A stretch of DNA of 38,080 nucleotides from Candidatus Pyrohabitans sp. JdFR-17 (GTDB lineage Archaea; Hydrothermarchaeota; Hydrothermarchaeia; Hydrothermarchaeales; BMS3B), in assembly GCA_002011115.2 (NCBI GenBank), contig MTME02000095.1, positions 1 through 38,080 on the forward strand. The letters run 5' to 3'. Each line of letters opens with the position of its first letter. The stretch's first letter is position 1. The notes beneath the pieces are model-generated. The model was not told the DNA's origin. It did no database searches and saw nothing but the letters and a program-made list of their open reading frames with translations. Positions 9,840 through 18,251 of this stretch are shown piece after piece. A program made the translations under genes and the position numbers.

Positions 9840-10349
9840 ATGCCTTTGCACAAAAAAATTAAGGGCAGGGTGTGGCGTTTCGGTGCAAATGTTGACACTG
9901 ATCAGATAATCCCAGCGGAGTATTTAATCACCGCCGACCCCAAGGAGCTTGCGAAGCACGCGTTTGAAAAGGTGAAACCTGAGTTTGCAGAGCAGGTTAA
10001 GGCGGGCGACATAATCGTAGCTGACGAAAACTTCGGGTGCGGCTCCTCGCGTGAGCATGCGCCGAGGGCTCTGATGGGGGCTGGCATAAGCGTGGTAATT
10101 GCGAAGAGCTTTGCAAGAATCTTCTTCAGGAACAGCATAAACATAGGCCTTCCCCTGATTGAGGCAAGCGTGGACGCTGAAGAGGGGGATGAGCTTGAGG
10201 TTGACTTTTCGCAGGGCATAATAAAGAATCTAACAAAGAACAGGGAGTACACCTTTAAACCCCTGCCGGAATTTCTCCTCAACCTTCTTGAGAGCGGGGG
10301 CTTGGTGGAGTACACCAAGCGTGAGCTTGAGAAGGCTCAAGCTCAATAG
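9840..10349 (+). CDS. leuD: 3-isopropylmalate dehydratase small subunit (LeuD/HacB family)
   Basis: GRVWRFGANVDTDQIIPAEYL...DENFGCGSSREHAPRALMGAGISVVIAKSFARIFFRNSINIGLP. Confidence 0.93.
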   Translation: MPLHKKIKGRVWRFGANVDTDQIIPAEYLITADPKELAKHAFEKVKPEFAEQVKAGDIIVADENFGCGSSREHAPRALMGAGISVVIAKSFARIFFRNSINIGLPLIEASVDAEEGDELEVDFSQGIIKNLTKNREYTFKPLPEFLLNLLESGGLVEYTKRELEKAQAQ

Positions 10350-10402
10350 GAACTAATTGCTATGAGGTCAAACTTAATAAGGCCGCAGCATAAGATTACG
10401 TC

Positions 10403-11638
10403 ATGCTACCAGAGAAGCTGAGGGAAGACTTCCCTGCCCTGAGCAGGCTGCGCAATGGCAAACCTCCTGTTTACCTGGACAGCGCATGCATGAGTTTAAA
10501 GCCCAAGCAGGTAATCCAAGCGATAAATGAGTATTATGAGAATTATCCTGCATGTGGTGGGAGAGGGCGCTCCCAGCACTGGTTTGCCCGCGAGGTTAAG
10601 GAAGCTACAGAAAAGGCGCGGGAGAGGGTGGCTGGTTTCATAAACGCCTCGCCAGAGGAAATTGTGTGGACGAAAAATACAACGGAGGCGATTAACCTAG
10701 TGGCTAGAAGCTTCAAGCTTGAGTGGGACGATGTGGTGCTAACCAGCGACAGGGAGCACAACTCCAACCTTGTACCCTGGCTGGAGCTTGAAAAGAGTAG
10801 GGGAATAAGGCACGAGGTGGTGCCTTCGCGGGAAGATGCCACCTTCGATCTGGAGAAGTTCAAGGATATGCTCTCTCCCAAGGTTAAGCTTGTGAGCGTG
10901 GTGCACGTCTCAAACCTCGACGGCTACGCCCTGCCCGTGGAAGAGATTATAGAAATTGCCCACGATTATGGAGCCAAGGTTCTGCTGGACGCTGCGCAGA
11001 GTGTGCCCCATCGTAGCGTAGATGTTCGTCGCCTGGATGTGGACTTCCTCGCCTTCTCTGTGCACAAAATGCTGGGTCCCAGCTTAGGGGTGCTATATGG
11101 CAAAGAGGAGGAGCTTCGCGAGCTTAGTCCCTTTATCGTTGGCGGGGATACGGTGAGCGATTCCTACTACAACCGCGCTGTATTTCTGCCGCCACCCCAC
11201 CGCTTTGAAGCAGGGCTTCAGAATTACGCAGCGCAGATAGGCTCTGCTGCAGCGGTTGAGTATCTCAGCCGCGTGGGGATGCGCAGGATTGAGGAGCACG
11301 AGCGCGCTCTGACGGAGTATCTCTCGAAAAAGCTCGCGGCTATTGAGGAGGTGCGCTTTGTTGGCGTTACCGAGGCGAAGCTGCGCTCGGGGATAGTAAG
11401 CTTCCGCTTGGAGAGACGCGGGCGAAGCCTTGTAGCGCCGAGCGACGTTGCCGAGCTGCTCGACCGCCACTACAACATAATGCTGCGCGCGGGCGACCAT
11501 TGCTTGCATGCGTGGTTTAACGCCCGCGGAATAGGGGCGAGCGGCTCTGTAAGGGCAAGCCTCTACCTCTACAACACCCGCAAAGAGTGCGATTTACTCG
11601 TGGAAGGTGTAGAGAGGATAGTTGAGATGGAGGGATAG
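10403..11638 (+). CDS. Class V aminotransferase, cysteine desulfurase (SufS-like)
   Basis: PVYLDSACMSLKPKQVI...IVWTKNTTEAINLVA...HVSNLDGYALPVEEIIEIAHDYGAKVLLDAAQSVPHRSVDV...FSVHKMLGPSLGVLYG. Confidence 0.93.
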   Translation: MLPEKLREDFPALSRLRNGKPPVYLDSACMSLKPKQVIQAINEYYENYPACGGRGRSQHWFAREVKEATEKARERVAGFINASPEEIVWTKNTTEAINLVARSFKLEWDDVVLTSDREHNSNLVPWLELEKSRGIRHEVVPSREDATFDLEKFKDMLSPKVKLVSVVHVSNLDGYALPVEEIIEIAHDYGAKVLLDAAQSVPHRSVDVRRLDVDFLAFSVHKMLGPSLGVLYGKEEELRELSPFIVGGDTVSDSYYNRAVFLPPPHRFEAGLQNYAAQIGSAAAVEYLSRVGMRRIEEHERALTEYLSKKLAAIEEVRFVGVTEAKLRSGIVSFRLERRGRSLVAPSDVAELLDRHYNIMLRAGDHCLHAWFNARGIGASGSVRASLYLYNTRKECDLLVEGVERIVEMEG

Positions 11639-11645
11639 AAAATCG

Positions 11646-11884
11646 ATGAGGAAAAAAAGCGCCTTCTCTTAGAAATCCTCCGCTCCCTCGGCGAAGCCAA
11701 GCTGGCGAGGATTCAGGAAGAGGTCGAGGCGCGCCGTTTAGATGAGCCTGAAAAATATGAAGCTTTAACCGGGTGCAACCTTCAGGATTTGCTTATAGAG
11801 ATGGCGGAGGAAGGCCTGGTGGAGAGGATTTTTCCCGAGTGGGGTGCGCCGGTTTACAGGGTGAAATTGCGACAGAAAGAATAG
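11646..11884 (+). pseudogene. Small winged-helix-like protein, reading frame broken at an A7 run (frameshifted, programmed-slip or sequencing-error candidate)
   Basis: ATG at 11646 after GGAGGG (11629-11634) reads MRKKSAFS*. With one extra A, or a -1 slip, at A7 (11652-11658) it reads MRKKKRLLLEILRSLGEAKLARIQEEVEARRLDEPEKYEALTGCNLQDLLIEMAEEGLVERIFPEWGAPVYRVKLRQKE*. Confidence 0.6.
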
Positions 11885-11915
11885 ATTTAAGTTTCATGAT
11901 TCTAAAGATTTAGCT

Positions 11916-12474
11916 ATGGAAGAATTCAAAGTAGAAATAGATGAAGGGCACTCTCTTAGAATAACTGGGAAGAAAAATAATGAAAAGGCAAAAATAATAA
12001 ACGATGAAAAACATCACTATCTCTACGAATGTCGCACCTACTATGTGGAAATAACATCAGAAAATGAGTAATCTAGGAAAATCAGCGATAATATCTCTAT
12101 TTATATAGGAGATGAGAAGCTTGAAGATATTAGCAAAAATATCTTCAGATTTAAAATAAAAAAATTATATAGGCAAATCTCAAATCAGAATTTTTAAAAA
12201 CAATAGAAAAATTAAAGAAATTCCTATATAAATAATTTCCGAAAAATTCAAGAAAATTAGAGATAAAAGAAATGGGCTAGTAAAATTCAGAGATAATAAT
12301 GAAATTTTCGATCTTGCCCTACTCATGAAGGCTCTACCGAAATTCCACGGGAACAGGAAGAAGCTTGAAGAACCACTTAAAACGATTTTTAAGGTATGTC
12401 ATGTTAAAACTGAAGACTTAAATGATTCTGAGAAAGTCACAAAAAAATTGAGGGAGGTAGATGAATGTATATGA
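11916..12474 (+). pseudogene. Decayed AT-rich gene of unknown family
   Basis: MEEFKVEIDEGHSLRITGKKNNEKAKIINDEKHHYLYECRTYYVEITSENE*SRKISDNISIYIGDEKLEDISKNIFRFKIK / frameshift near A7 (12158-12164) / NYIGKSQIRIFKNNRKIKEIPI*IISEKFKKIRDKRNGLVKFRDNNEIFDLALLMKALPKFHGNRKKLEEPLKTIFKVCHVKTEDLNDSEKVTKKLREVDECI*. In-frame TAA at 12069 and 12229 plus one frameshift. Confidence 0.7.
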
Positions 12475-12601
12475 GATCCAAACTGAGGTAACTACAAGTT
12501 CAAACACACAGCCAAAAAGCCCTTATAATGCTCAGGCAGCTCTATGAAGTTGGTTTTGCTTCATTCTCATAGTGGCTAAATAGTCCATAAAGATAGAAGC
12601 A

Positions 12602-13012
12602 TCATCTCTCTGCGTCTTCTGCAAGTGGCACCCTCTCAATCCCAGGCACGCGGTCGAAGGCGGTGTCGTCGGAAATTAGAGCCTCATCCAGCGAGAGCGC
12701 TGCGGCTGCAACCAAGCTGTCGAAGTAGCTCAGCGAGAACCTTTCCTCTATCTCCGCCTGCCTAATAAAAAGTTCAGTGTTTATAGTATTAACCTCCTTC
12801 ATATTGTATTTAATGAAAATCTGCTTTAGAGCCATCATGGCGGAGGCGACCTTTGCGGCGCTCCTGCCCCTTGCGCGGAGAACTATCTGAAACTCAAAAA
12901 GCGCCACGTCTGGCACGAGCACGCGGTGGCGCTCTAGGTAGCGCAGCGCGCGGGCATGCTTCCTGTCGAGGGGGTTGAGGGCGAAGAGGAGCTCAGTGTC
13001 GGCTACCGCCAT
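12602..13012 (-). CDS. PIN-domain toxin (VapC-like)
   Basis: MAVADTELLFALNPLDRKHARALRYL...VALFEFQIVLRARG...FSLSYFDSLVAAAALSLDEALISDDTAFDRVPGIERV: PIN acidic-residue layout; overlaps the upstream AbrB-type gene by 20 bp. Confidence 0.85.
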   Translation of the reverse strand: MAVADTELLFALNPLDRKHARALRYLERHRVLVPDVALFEFQIVLRARGRSAAKVASAMMALKQIFIKYNMKEVNTINTELFIRQAEIEERFSLSYFDSLVAAAALSLDEALISDDTAFDRVPGIERVPLAEDAER

Positions 13013-13241
13013 GCAGCAGCCACCTCTCGGTGCGGGCCTCGTCTTCCCTCTCGTCGTAGCTCTCTCCCACAACCTCCGCCAGTACTTTAAAGGGGTCGGA
13101 GGGAAGCTTCTCCAGGATTATCCTGCTCCCCTCGAGCTTCATCTTGAGAAGGTCACCCTCTTTCACCCCTAGAGCCCTTCTAATCTTTGAGGGGATCACC
13201 ACCATATACTTCTTTCCGACTTTTGTGATTACATCCGTCAT
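12993..13241 (-). CDS. AbrB/MazE-fold antitoxin (VapB-like)
   Basis: MTDVITKVGKKYMVVIPSKIRRALGVKEGDLLKMKLEGSRIILEKL: SpoVT/AbrB DNA-binding signature. Start taken at ATG 13241 (track gives 13265). Confidence 0.88.
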   Translation of the reverse strand: MTDVITKVGKKYMVVIPSKIRRALGVKEGDLLKMKLEGSRIILEKLPSDPFKVLAEVVGESYDEREDEARTERWLLHGGSRH

Positions 13242-13272
13242 TCTGATTTCACCAGAAATATACAAATGTCTA

Positions 13273-13286
13273 ACATTTTAAAATGT
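13273..13286. promoter_or_regulatory. Palindrome ACATTTTAAAATGT upstream of vapB, candidate autoregulatory operator
   Basis: 14-bp perfect palindrome about 32 bp upstream of the vapB start, embedded in direct AAATGTCT copies. Confidence 0.45.
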
Positions 13287-13565
13287 CTTACAAAAACACT
13301 ATTTCGCATCTTCGTAGCTATTGAGTTTTCTTGCTTAGTCCCTATCCCGGCCTCGTAGCAGCGCTCATCCTTCCAGTACCTGCTCTCGTGTGTATGTAGT
13401 CGTGCATCAAGAGAATAATAGCCGAGTCAAATCAAAAACCTTATAAACCAAGAGCGATATATCCCACTTACTGTTTTACATGAAATTGGCGAGGCTCTTC
13501 TGGGACATTGGCACGGCTTTGTGTGAGGGGGAACTATCTCGTTCTTCCACTAGTGAGGTGATTGC

Positions 13566-14582
13566 GTGGTAACCATCGTTGTAGGCGGTCAATGGGGCGA
13601 CGAAGGCAAGGGAAAGGTGATAAGCTACCTGTGCATGAAGGATGAGCCAGACATAATTGCACGCGCTGGTGTTGGTCCGAACGCAGGCCACACCGTGGTT
13701 TATAGAGGGAAGAAGTACCCCCTGCGCCTTACCCCGAGCGGTTTTCTGTATGCGAAGGCGAAGCTGCTCATAGGCGCGGGTGTACTTGTGAACCCCGAGG
13801 TAATGCTCAAGGAGATTAGGGACCTGGGCATAGAGAATAGGATAGGGATAGACTACCGCTGCGGTATAATAGAGGAGGAGCACATCGCGAGAGATAAAGG
13901 CTCAGGGCATCTCGCGGGTAAGATAGGCAGCACGGGCACAGGCTGCGGGCCTGCGAACATGGACAGGGCAAACAGGAGCTTGAAGCTGGCTAAAGAGATA
14001 CCTGAACTCAAGCCCTACCTCACCGATGTGCCCAAGGAGGTCAATGAGGCGATTGATGCTGGTAAAAAGGTGCTGGTGGAAAGCTCTCAGGGTTTTGGGC
14101 TCAGCTTATTCTACGGCACTTACCCCTATGTCACCTCAAAAGATACGACAGCAAGCATGGCGTGTGTGGATGTGGGAATAGGTCCGAGAAGGGTTAGGGA
14201 TGTGATAGTGGTGTTTAAATCCTTCCCAACCCGCGTTGGCGCAGGTCCATTTCCAACTGAGATGTCACAGGAAGAGGCGGAGAGGCATGGGATAGTGGAG
14301 TACGGCACCGTCACCGGGCGAAGGCGAAGGATAGGAAGGTTCGACTTTGACATGGCGCGTTATGCTGCAATGCTAAACAGCGCCTCGCAGATAGCACTCA
14401 CCTGCGTTGATTATATTGACGAGGAGAGCAGAGGTGCGAGGAGCTACGACGAGCTCAGCAAAGCTGCGCAGAGCTTCGTGGAAGAGGTGGAGCGCCGCGT
14501 GGGTGTGCCGGTGACAATAATCTCCACAGGTCCAGAGCTTGAGGACACCATAGATTTAAGGGAGGAGAAGCTCGGAATATGA
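13566..14582 (+). CDS. purA: Adenylosuccinate synthetase
   Basis: GTG start; [21 protein letters not shown]...[12 protein letters not shown]...[16 protein letters not shown]. Confidence 0.95.
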   Translation: MVTIVVGGQWGDEGKGKVISYLCMKDEPDIIARAGVGPNAGHTVVYRGKKYPLRLTPSGFLYAKAKLLIGAGVLVNPEVMLKEIRDLGIENRIGIDYRCGIIEEEHIARDKGSGHLAGKIGSTGTGCGPANMDRANRSLKLAKEIPELKPYLTDVPKEVNEAIDAGKKVLVESSQGFGLSLFYGTYPYVTSKDTTASMACVDVGIGPRRVRDVIVVFKSFPTRVGAGPFPTEMSQEEAERHGIVEYGTVTGRRRRIGRFDFDMARYAAMLNSASQIALTCVDYIDEESRGARSYDELSKAAQSFVEEVERRVGVPVTIISTGPELEDTIDLREEKLGI

Positions 14583-16186
14583 CCAAGTATGTAATTGTAA
14601 CTGGCGGTGTGCTTTCTGGCCTTGGTAAGGGCGTGACCACCGCAGCCATAGGCTTGATTTTGCGCTCCCGCGGGCTGCGCATAGACGTGTGCAAGATAGA
14701 CCCGTACCTCAACGTGGACCCGGGGCTAATGAACCCCTTCCAGCACGGCGAGGTTTGGGTTACCAAGGATGGCTACGAGGCAGACCTGGACTTCGGGCAC
14801 TACGAGCGCTTTCTGGATGTGGAGCTAACCCGGGACCACAACATTACGACGGGCAAAATCTACCTCTCCGTGCTGGAGAAGGAGCGCCGGGGCGAGTATC
14901 TCGGCCAGACGGTGCAGATAATTCCCCACGTCACCGATGAGATAAAGAGGCAGATTCGCGAGATCGCGCAGATTAACAATCCAGACGTGCTCATCGTTGA
15001 GATCGGAGGCACGACTGGCGACATAGAGAGCATGCCCTTCCTTGAGGCGCTGCGTCAGCTCAGGATGGAGCTGGGCAAGGAGAATGTGCTCTTCATCCAC
15101 GTCACGCTTGTGCCCACGCTTGAAACCGTGGGGGAGCAGAAGACCAAACCCACACAGCACAGCGTCAAGGAGCTTCGCGGGATAGGAATACAGCCCGACA
15201 TACTCGTATGCAGAACTCGCGACCCCCTCTTAGATGAGACCAAGGCGAAGCTCTCCCTGTTCTGCGATGTGAGCAAACGCGATGTGATAAGCAACCACGA
15301 CGTGAAGATAGTCTACGAGGTCCCCCTGGTTATGGAGGCTCAGGGATTGGGGGACACAATCCTTGAGAAGCTCAACCTGCGCGAGCGCAAGCACGACCTG
15401 CGCGAGTGGGACAGGTTCATAAATAAGATAAAGAAACCCAAGGAGAAGGTCACCATAGCCATAGTTGGTAAGTACACCCACCTTCATGACTCCTACATAA
15501 GCATCGTCGAAGCCCTGAAGCATGCGGCGTGGAAGCTTAACCATGACGTGGAGATACTCTGGATGGAGGCTGAGGAGATAGAGGAGGAACCCGAGAAGAT
15601 CAAGGAGCTTGAAGGTGCGCACGGCATTCTTGTGCCAGGCGGTTTCGGCGCGCGAGGGGCAGAGGGTAAGATCGCCGCGATAAGATACGCGAGGGAGAAC
15701 AATGTGCCTTACCTCGGGATATGCTTCGGCTTTCAGCTTGCCGTCGTCGAGTTCGCGCGCAATGTGCTTGGTTTAAGCCAGGCAAATAGCGTTGAGCTCG
15801 ACCCCAAAACCATGCATCCGGTAATAGACCTCCTGCCTGAGCAGCGGAAGATTGAAAAGATGGGGGGCACAATGCGCCTCGGTGAGATAAAAGTTAATAT
15901 AAAGCCCGGAACCAAGGCGCACGAAATTTACGGCTGCACCGAGGTGGGCGAGCGCCACCGCCACCGCTACGAGGTTAACCCGGATTACATCCCCCAGCTT
16001 GAAAGCGCAGGGATGGTGTTCTCTGCCACCAGCGACGGCGGACGCAGAATGGAGATATGCGAGCTCCCCTCGCACTTCCACTTTCTGGCGACGCAGTTCC
16101 ACCCGGAGTTCAAGTCCCGACCGCGTCGTCCTTCTCCAGTGTTTCTTGCTTTTGTTGACGCCGCAATAAGGAAGAAGAGGTTGTAG
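14579..16186 (+). CDS. pyrG: CTP synthase
   Basis: [30 protein letters not shown]...[21 protein letters not shown]...[23 protein letters not shown] overlap with purA. Confidence 0.97.
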   Translation: MTKYVIVTGGVLSGLGKGVTTAAIGLILRSRGLRIDVCKIDPYLNVDPGLMNPFQHGEVWVTKDGYEADLDFGHYERFLDVELTRDHNITTGKIYLSVLEKERRGEYLGQTVQIIPHVTDEIKRQIREIAQINNPDVLIVEIGGTTGDIESMPFLEALRQLRMELGKENVLFIHVTLVPTLETVGEQKTKPTQHSVKELRGIGIQPDILVCRTRDPLLDETKAKLSLFCDVSKRDVISNHDVKIVYEVPLVMEAQGLGDTILEKLNLRERKHDLREWDRFINKIKKPKEKVTIAIVGKYTHLHDSYISIVEALKHAAWKLNHDVEILWMEAEEIEEEPEKIKELEGAHGILVPGGFGARGAEGKIAAIRYARENNVPYLGICFGFQLAVVEFARNVLGLSQANSVELDPKTMHPVIDLLPEQRKIEKMGGTMRLGEIKVNIKPGTKAHEIYGCTEVGERHRHRYEVNPDYIPQLESAGMVFSATSDGGRRMEICELPSHFHFLATQFHPEFKSRPRRPSPVFLAFVDAAIRKKRL

Positions 16187-16188
16187 TT

Positions 16189-17118
16189 ATGTTTGATGCA
16201 AAGAAGTTTATTGAGGAAGCGGTGAAGGAGATTCGCGAGCAGGTGGGTGAGGAGACCGCGATCATAGCTTTATCGGGCGGCGTTGATTCGAGCGTCGCCG
16301 CTACACTTGCCCACCGTGCGCTTGGAAAGCATCTCGTAGCTGTCTTTGTCAACCACGGCTTTATGCGCAAGGGCGAGGAAGAGGAGATAGTGGAGATTTT
16401 TAAGAATAAGCTTGGAATGAACCTCCGCGTTGTGCATGCGCAGGAGCGTTTTTTCAAGGCGCTCGAAGGGGTGCGTGACCCGGAGGAGAAGCGAAAGATT
16501 ATAGGCAGGATTTTCATTGAGGTGTTTGAGGAAGAGGCAGCCAAGGTGGGGGCGAAGTACCTGGTTCAGGGTACAATAGCGCCGGACTGGATAGAGAGCA
16601 GCGGCGGGATAAAAAGTCACCACAACGTTGCTGGTTTGCCAAGTGGCATGGTTTTAGAGCTTGTGGAGCCCTTGCGCGACCTGTATAAAGACGAGGTGCG
16701 CATAGTTGCCCGGGAGCTGGGCTTACCTGAGAGCATCTCTGAGCGCATGCCCTTCCCAGGTCCTGGCTTGGCGGTGCGCGTGATTGGAGAGGTAACGCCG
16801 GAAAAGGTGGAGATAGTGCGCGAGGCAAATGCCATAGTGGAGGAGGAGATTAAAAAGGCGAAGCTTAAACCATGGCAGGCTTTCGCTGCGCTCCTGGAAG
16901 GAAAGACCGTTGGCGTAAAAGGCGATATCCGCGACTATGGCTATACCATCGCTGTTCGTGTGGTGGAGAGTGTTGATGCGATGACGGCAACGGCGATGGA
17001 GGTGCCCTGGGAGGTGCTCAAGCGCATCCAGAAGCGAATAACCAGGGAGATTCCCGGCGTCACCCGGGTGCTCTACGACATAACCGATAAGCCCCCGGCG
17101 ACGATTGAATACGAGTAA
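16189..17118 (+). CDS. guaAB: GMP synthase, PP-ATPase subunit B
   Basis: [22 protein letters not shown]...[27 protein letters not shown]...[18 protein letters not shown]. Confidence 0.95.
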   Translation: MFDAKKFIEEAVKEIREQVGEETAIIALSGGVDSSVAATLAHRALGKHLVAVFVNHGFMRKGEEEEIVEIFKNKLGMNLRVVHAQERFFKALEGVRDPEEKRKIIGRIFIEVFEEEAAKVGAKYLVQGTIAPDWIESSGGIKSHHNVAGLPSGMVLELVEPLRDLYKDEVRIVARELGLPESISERMPFPGPGLAVRVIGEVTPEKVEIVREANAIVEEEIKKAKLKPWQAFAALLEGKTVGVKGDIRDYGYTIAVRVVESVDAMTATAMEVPWEVLKRIQKRITREIPGVTRVLYDITDKPPATIEYE

Positions 17119-17164
17119 GATACGGTTGCAGGATGTCTCGCCAATTCCATAAGAACTGGTTTCG

Positions 17165-17314
17165 GTTTCCCTCTCAAACGGTCGGGAAACAATAGGAACC
17201 CGCTGGTGGTTACCCGGAAGCTTCGCTTCCGGCGTGACGTAGTTCCTATAACAACGGAAAGGTTGGAGGTGAAATGCCCGAGAAAAAGGAGAGGAGGAGG
17301 TGGGGCATTTCACC
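17165..17314 (+). other. Candidate structured leader/non-coding RNA element (copy 1)
   Basis: Nested perfect inverted repeats: GTTTCCC 17165-17171/GGGAAAC 17184-17190; ATAGGAAC 17192-17199/GTTCCTAT 17242-17249; CCGGAAGC 17214-17221/GCTTCCGG 17225-17232; then TAACAACGGAAAGGTTGGAGGTGAAA (17249-17274), then GGTGAAATGCCC 17268-17279/GGGCATTTCACC 17303-17314. Confidence 0.6.
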
Positions 17315-17402
17315 TTACCCAGTAATATTGCACATACCGAAGGTAAACATTATTGTTGATCTATTGCTTTAAGGTAAACGTTGACGTTTGCAGGTGTGGT
17401 GA

Positions 17403-18230
17403 ATGGCGCTGCTCTTCGGCACTGCGGGTGTTCCCATTTCCTCACCCTCTAGAGACACCGCCTCTGGCATAGCGAGGGTGCATGAGCTTGGGCTGGGATG
17501 CATGGAGATAGAGTTTGTTCGCGGGGTGAGGATGGGTATGGAAAAAGCAAAAGAGGTGCGCGCAGTGGCGGAGAAGCTTGGCGTAGCTCTGACTGTACAC
17601 GCCCCCTACTACATTAATCTTAACTCACCAGAAGAAGCCAAGCTTAAGGCGAGTGTGCAGCGCATCCTCGACTCCGCTAAAGTGGGCTACGCCTGTGGTG
17701 CCCGCGATATAGCATTTCACCCAGGCTACTACATGAAAAGCTCCAAGGAAAACGCGTACGCTAGGGTAAAAGAGCATCTTGAGGGTATAGTTAGGACCCT
17801 CGAGGATGAGGGCATAGATGTGGTGCTTCGCCCTGAGACAACAGGCAAACGCAGCCAGCTGGGAAGCCTTGAGGAGGTTCTCAACCTTAGTGCAGAGCTT
17901 TCCAGGGTAATGCCCTGTGTTGACTTCGCCCACCTCTACGCGAGGAGCAGGGGAGCGGTGAACAGCTACGAAGCCTTTGCGGAGATGCTGGCAAAGATAG
18001 AGAATGCGCTTGGCAGCGAAGCGCTCCGCGACATGCACATCCATGTCTCTGGCATAACCTACGGCAAGGGTGGAGAGCTATCCCATCTTGTGCTTAAAGA
18101 GTCGAAGTTCAACTACGAGGCGCTGCTTCGCGTTCTGAAGGATTACCGCGTTGAGGGCAAGCTTATATGCGAGAGTCCTAACCTCGAGGAGGACGCGCTG
18201 CTTTTGAAGCAGAGGTATGGGGAGATTTGA
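17403..18230 (+). CDS. Endonuclease IV-like / xylose isomerase-like TIM-barrel protein
   Basis: LGLGCMEIEFVRGVRM...LTVHAPYYINLNSPEEAKLKASVQRILDSAKVGYACGARDIAFHPGYY...VVLRPETTGKRSQLGSLEEVL...PCVDFAHLYARSRG...MHIHVSGI: AP endonuclease 2-type motifs. Confidence 0.88.
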   Translation: MALLFGTAGVPISSPSRDTASGIARVHELGLGCMEIEFVRGVRMGMEKAKEVRAVAEKLGVALTVHAPYYINLNSPEEAKLKASVQRILDSAKVGYACGARDIAFHPGYYMKSSKENAYARVKEHLEGIVRTLEDEGIDVVLRPETTGKRSQLGSLEEVLNLSAELSRVMPCVDFAHLYARSRGAVNSYEAFAEMLAKIENALGSEALRDMHIHVSGITYGKGGELSHLVLKESKFNYEALLRVLKDYRVEGKLICESPNLEEDALLLKQRYGEI

Positions 18231-18251
18231 GAGCAATAGAAATAAAAAACA

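Noticed and set aside
14689-16102. Multiple antisense and alternate-frame ORFs across pyrG
   Set aside because: Overlap an unambiguous CTP synthase; GC-driven open frames.
5521-16186. Global TAG recoding (pyrrolysine code) suggested by in-frame continuation at 11636
   Set aside because: Many well-defined genes here end at TAG (aIF2-alpha, argC, leuD, pyrG, ferredoxin 1) with proper C-termini, so TAG is used routinely as a stop.
16723-17313. 196-aa minus-strand ORF over the guaAB end and downstream intergenic, sharing LQPFRCY with an ORF at 28684-28872
   Set aside because: The shared peptide only reflects the 26-nt nucleotide element on the opposite strand; the RNA-level explanation is better.
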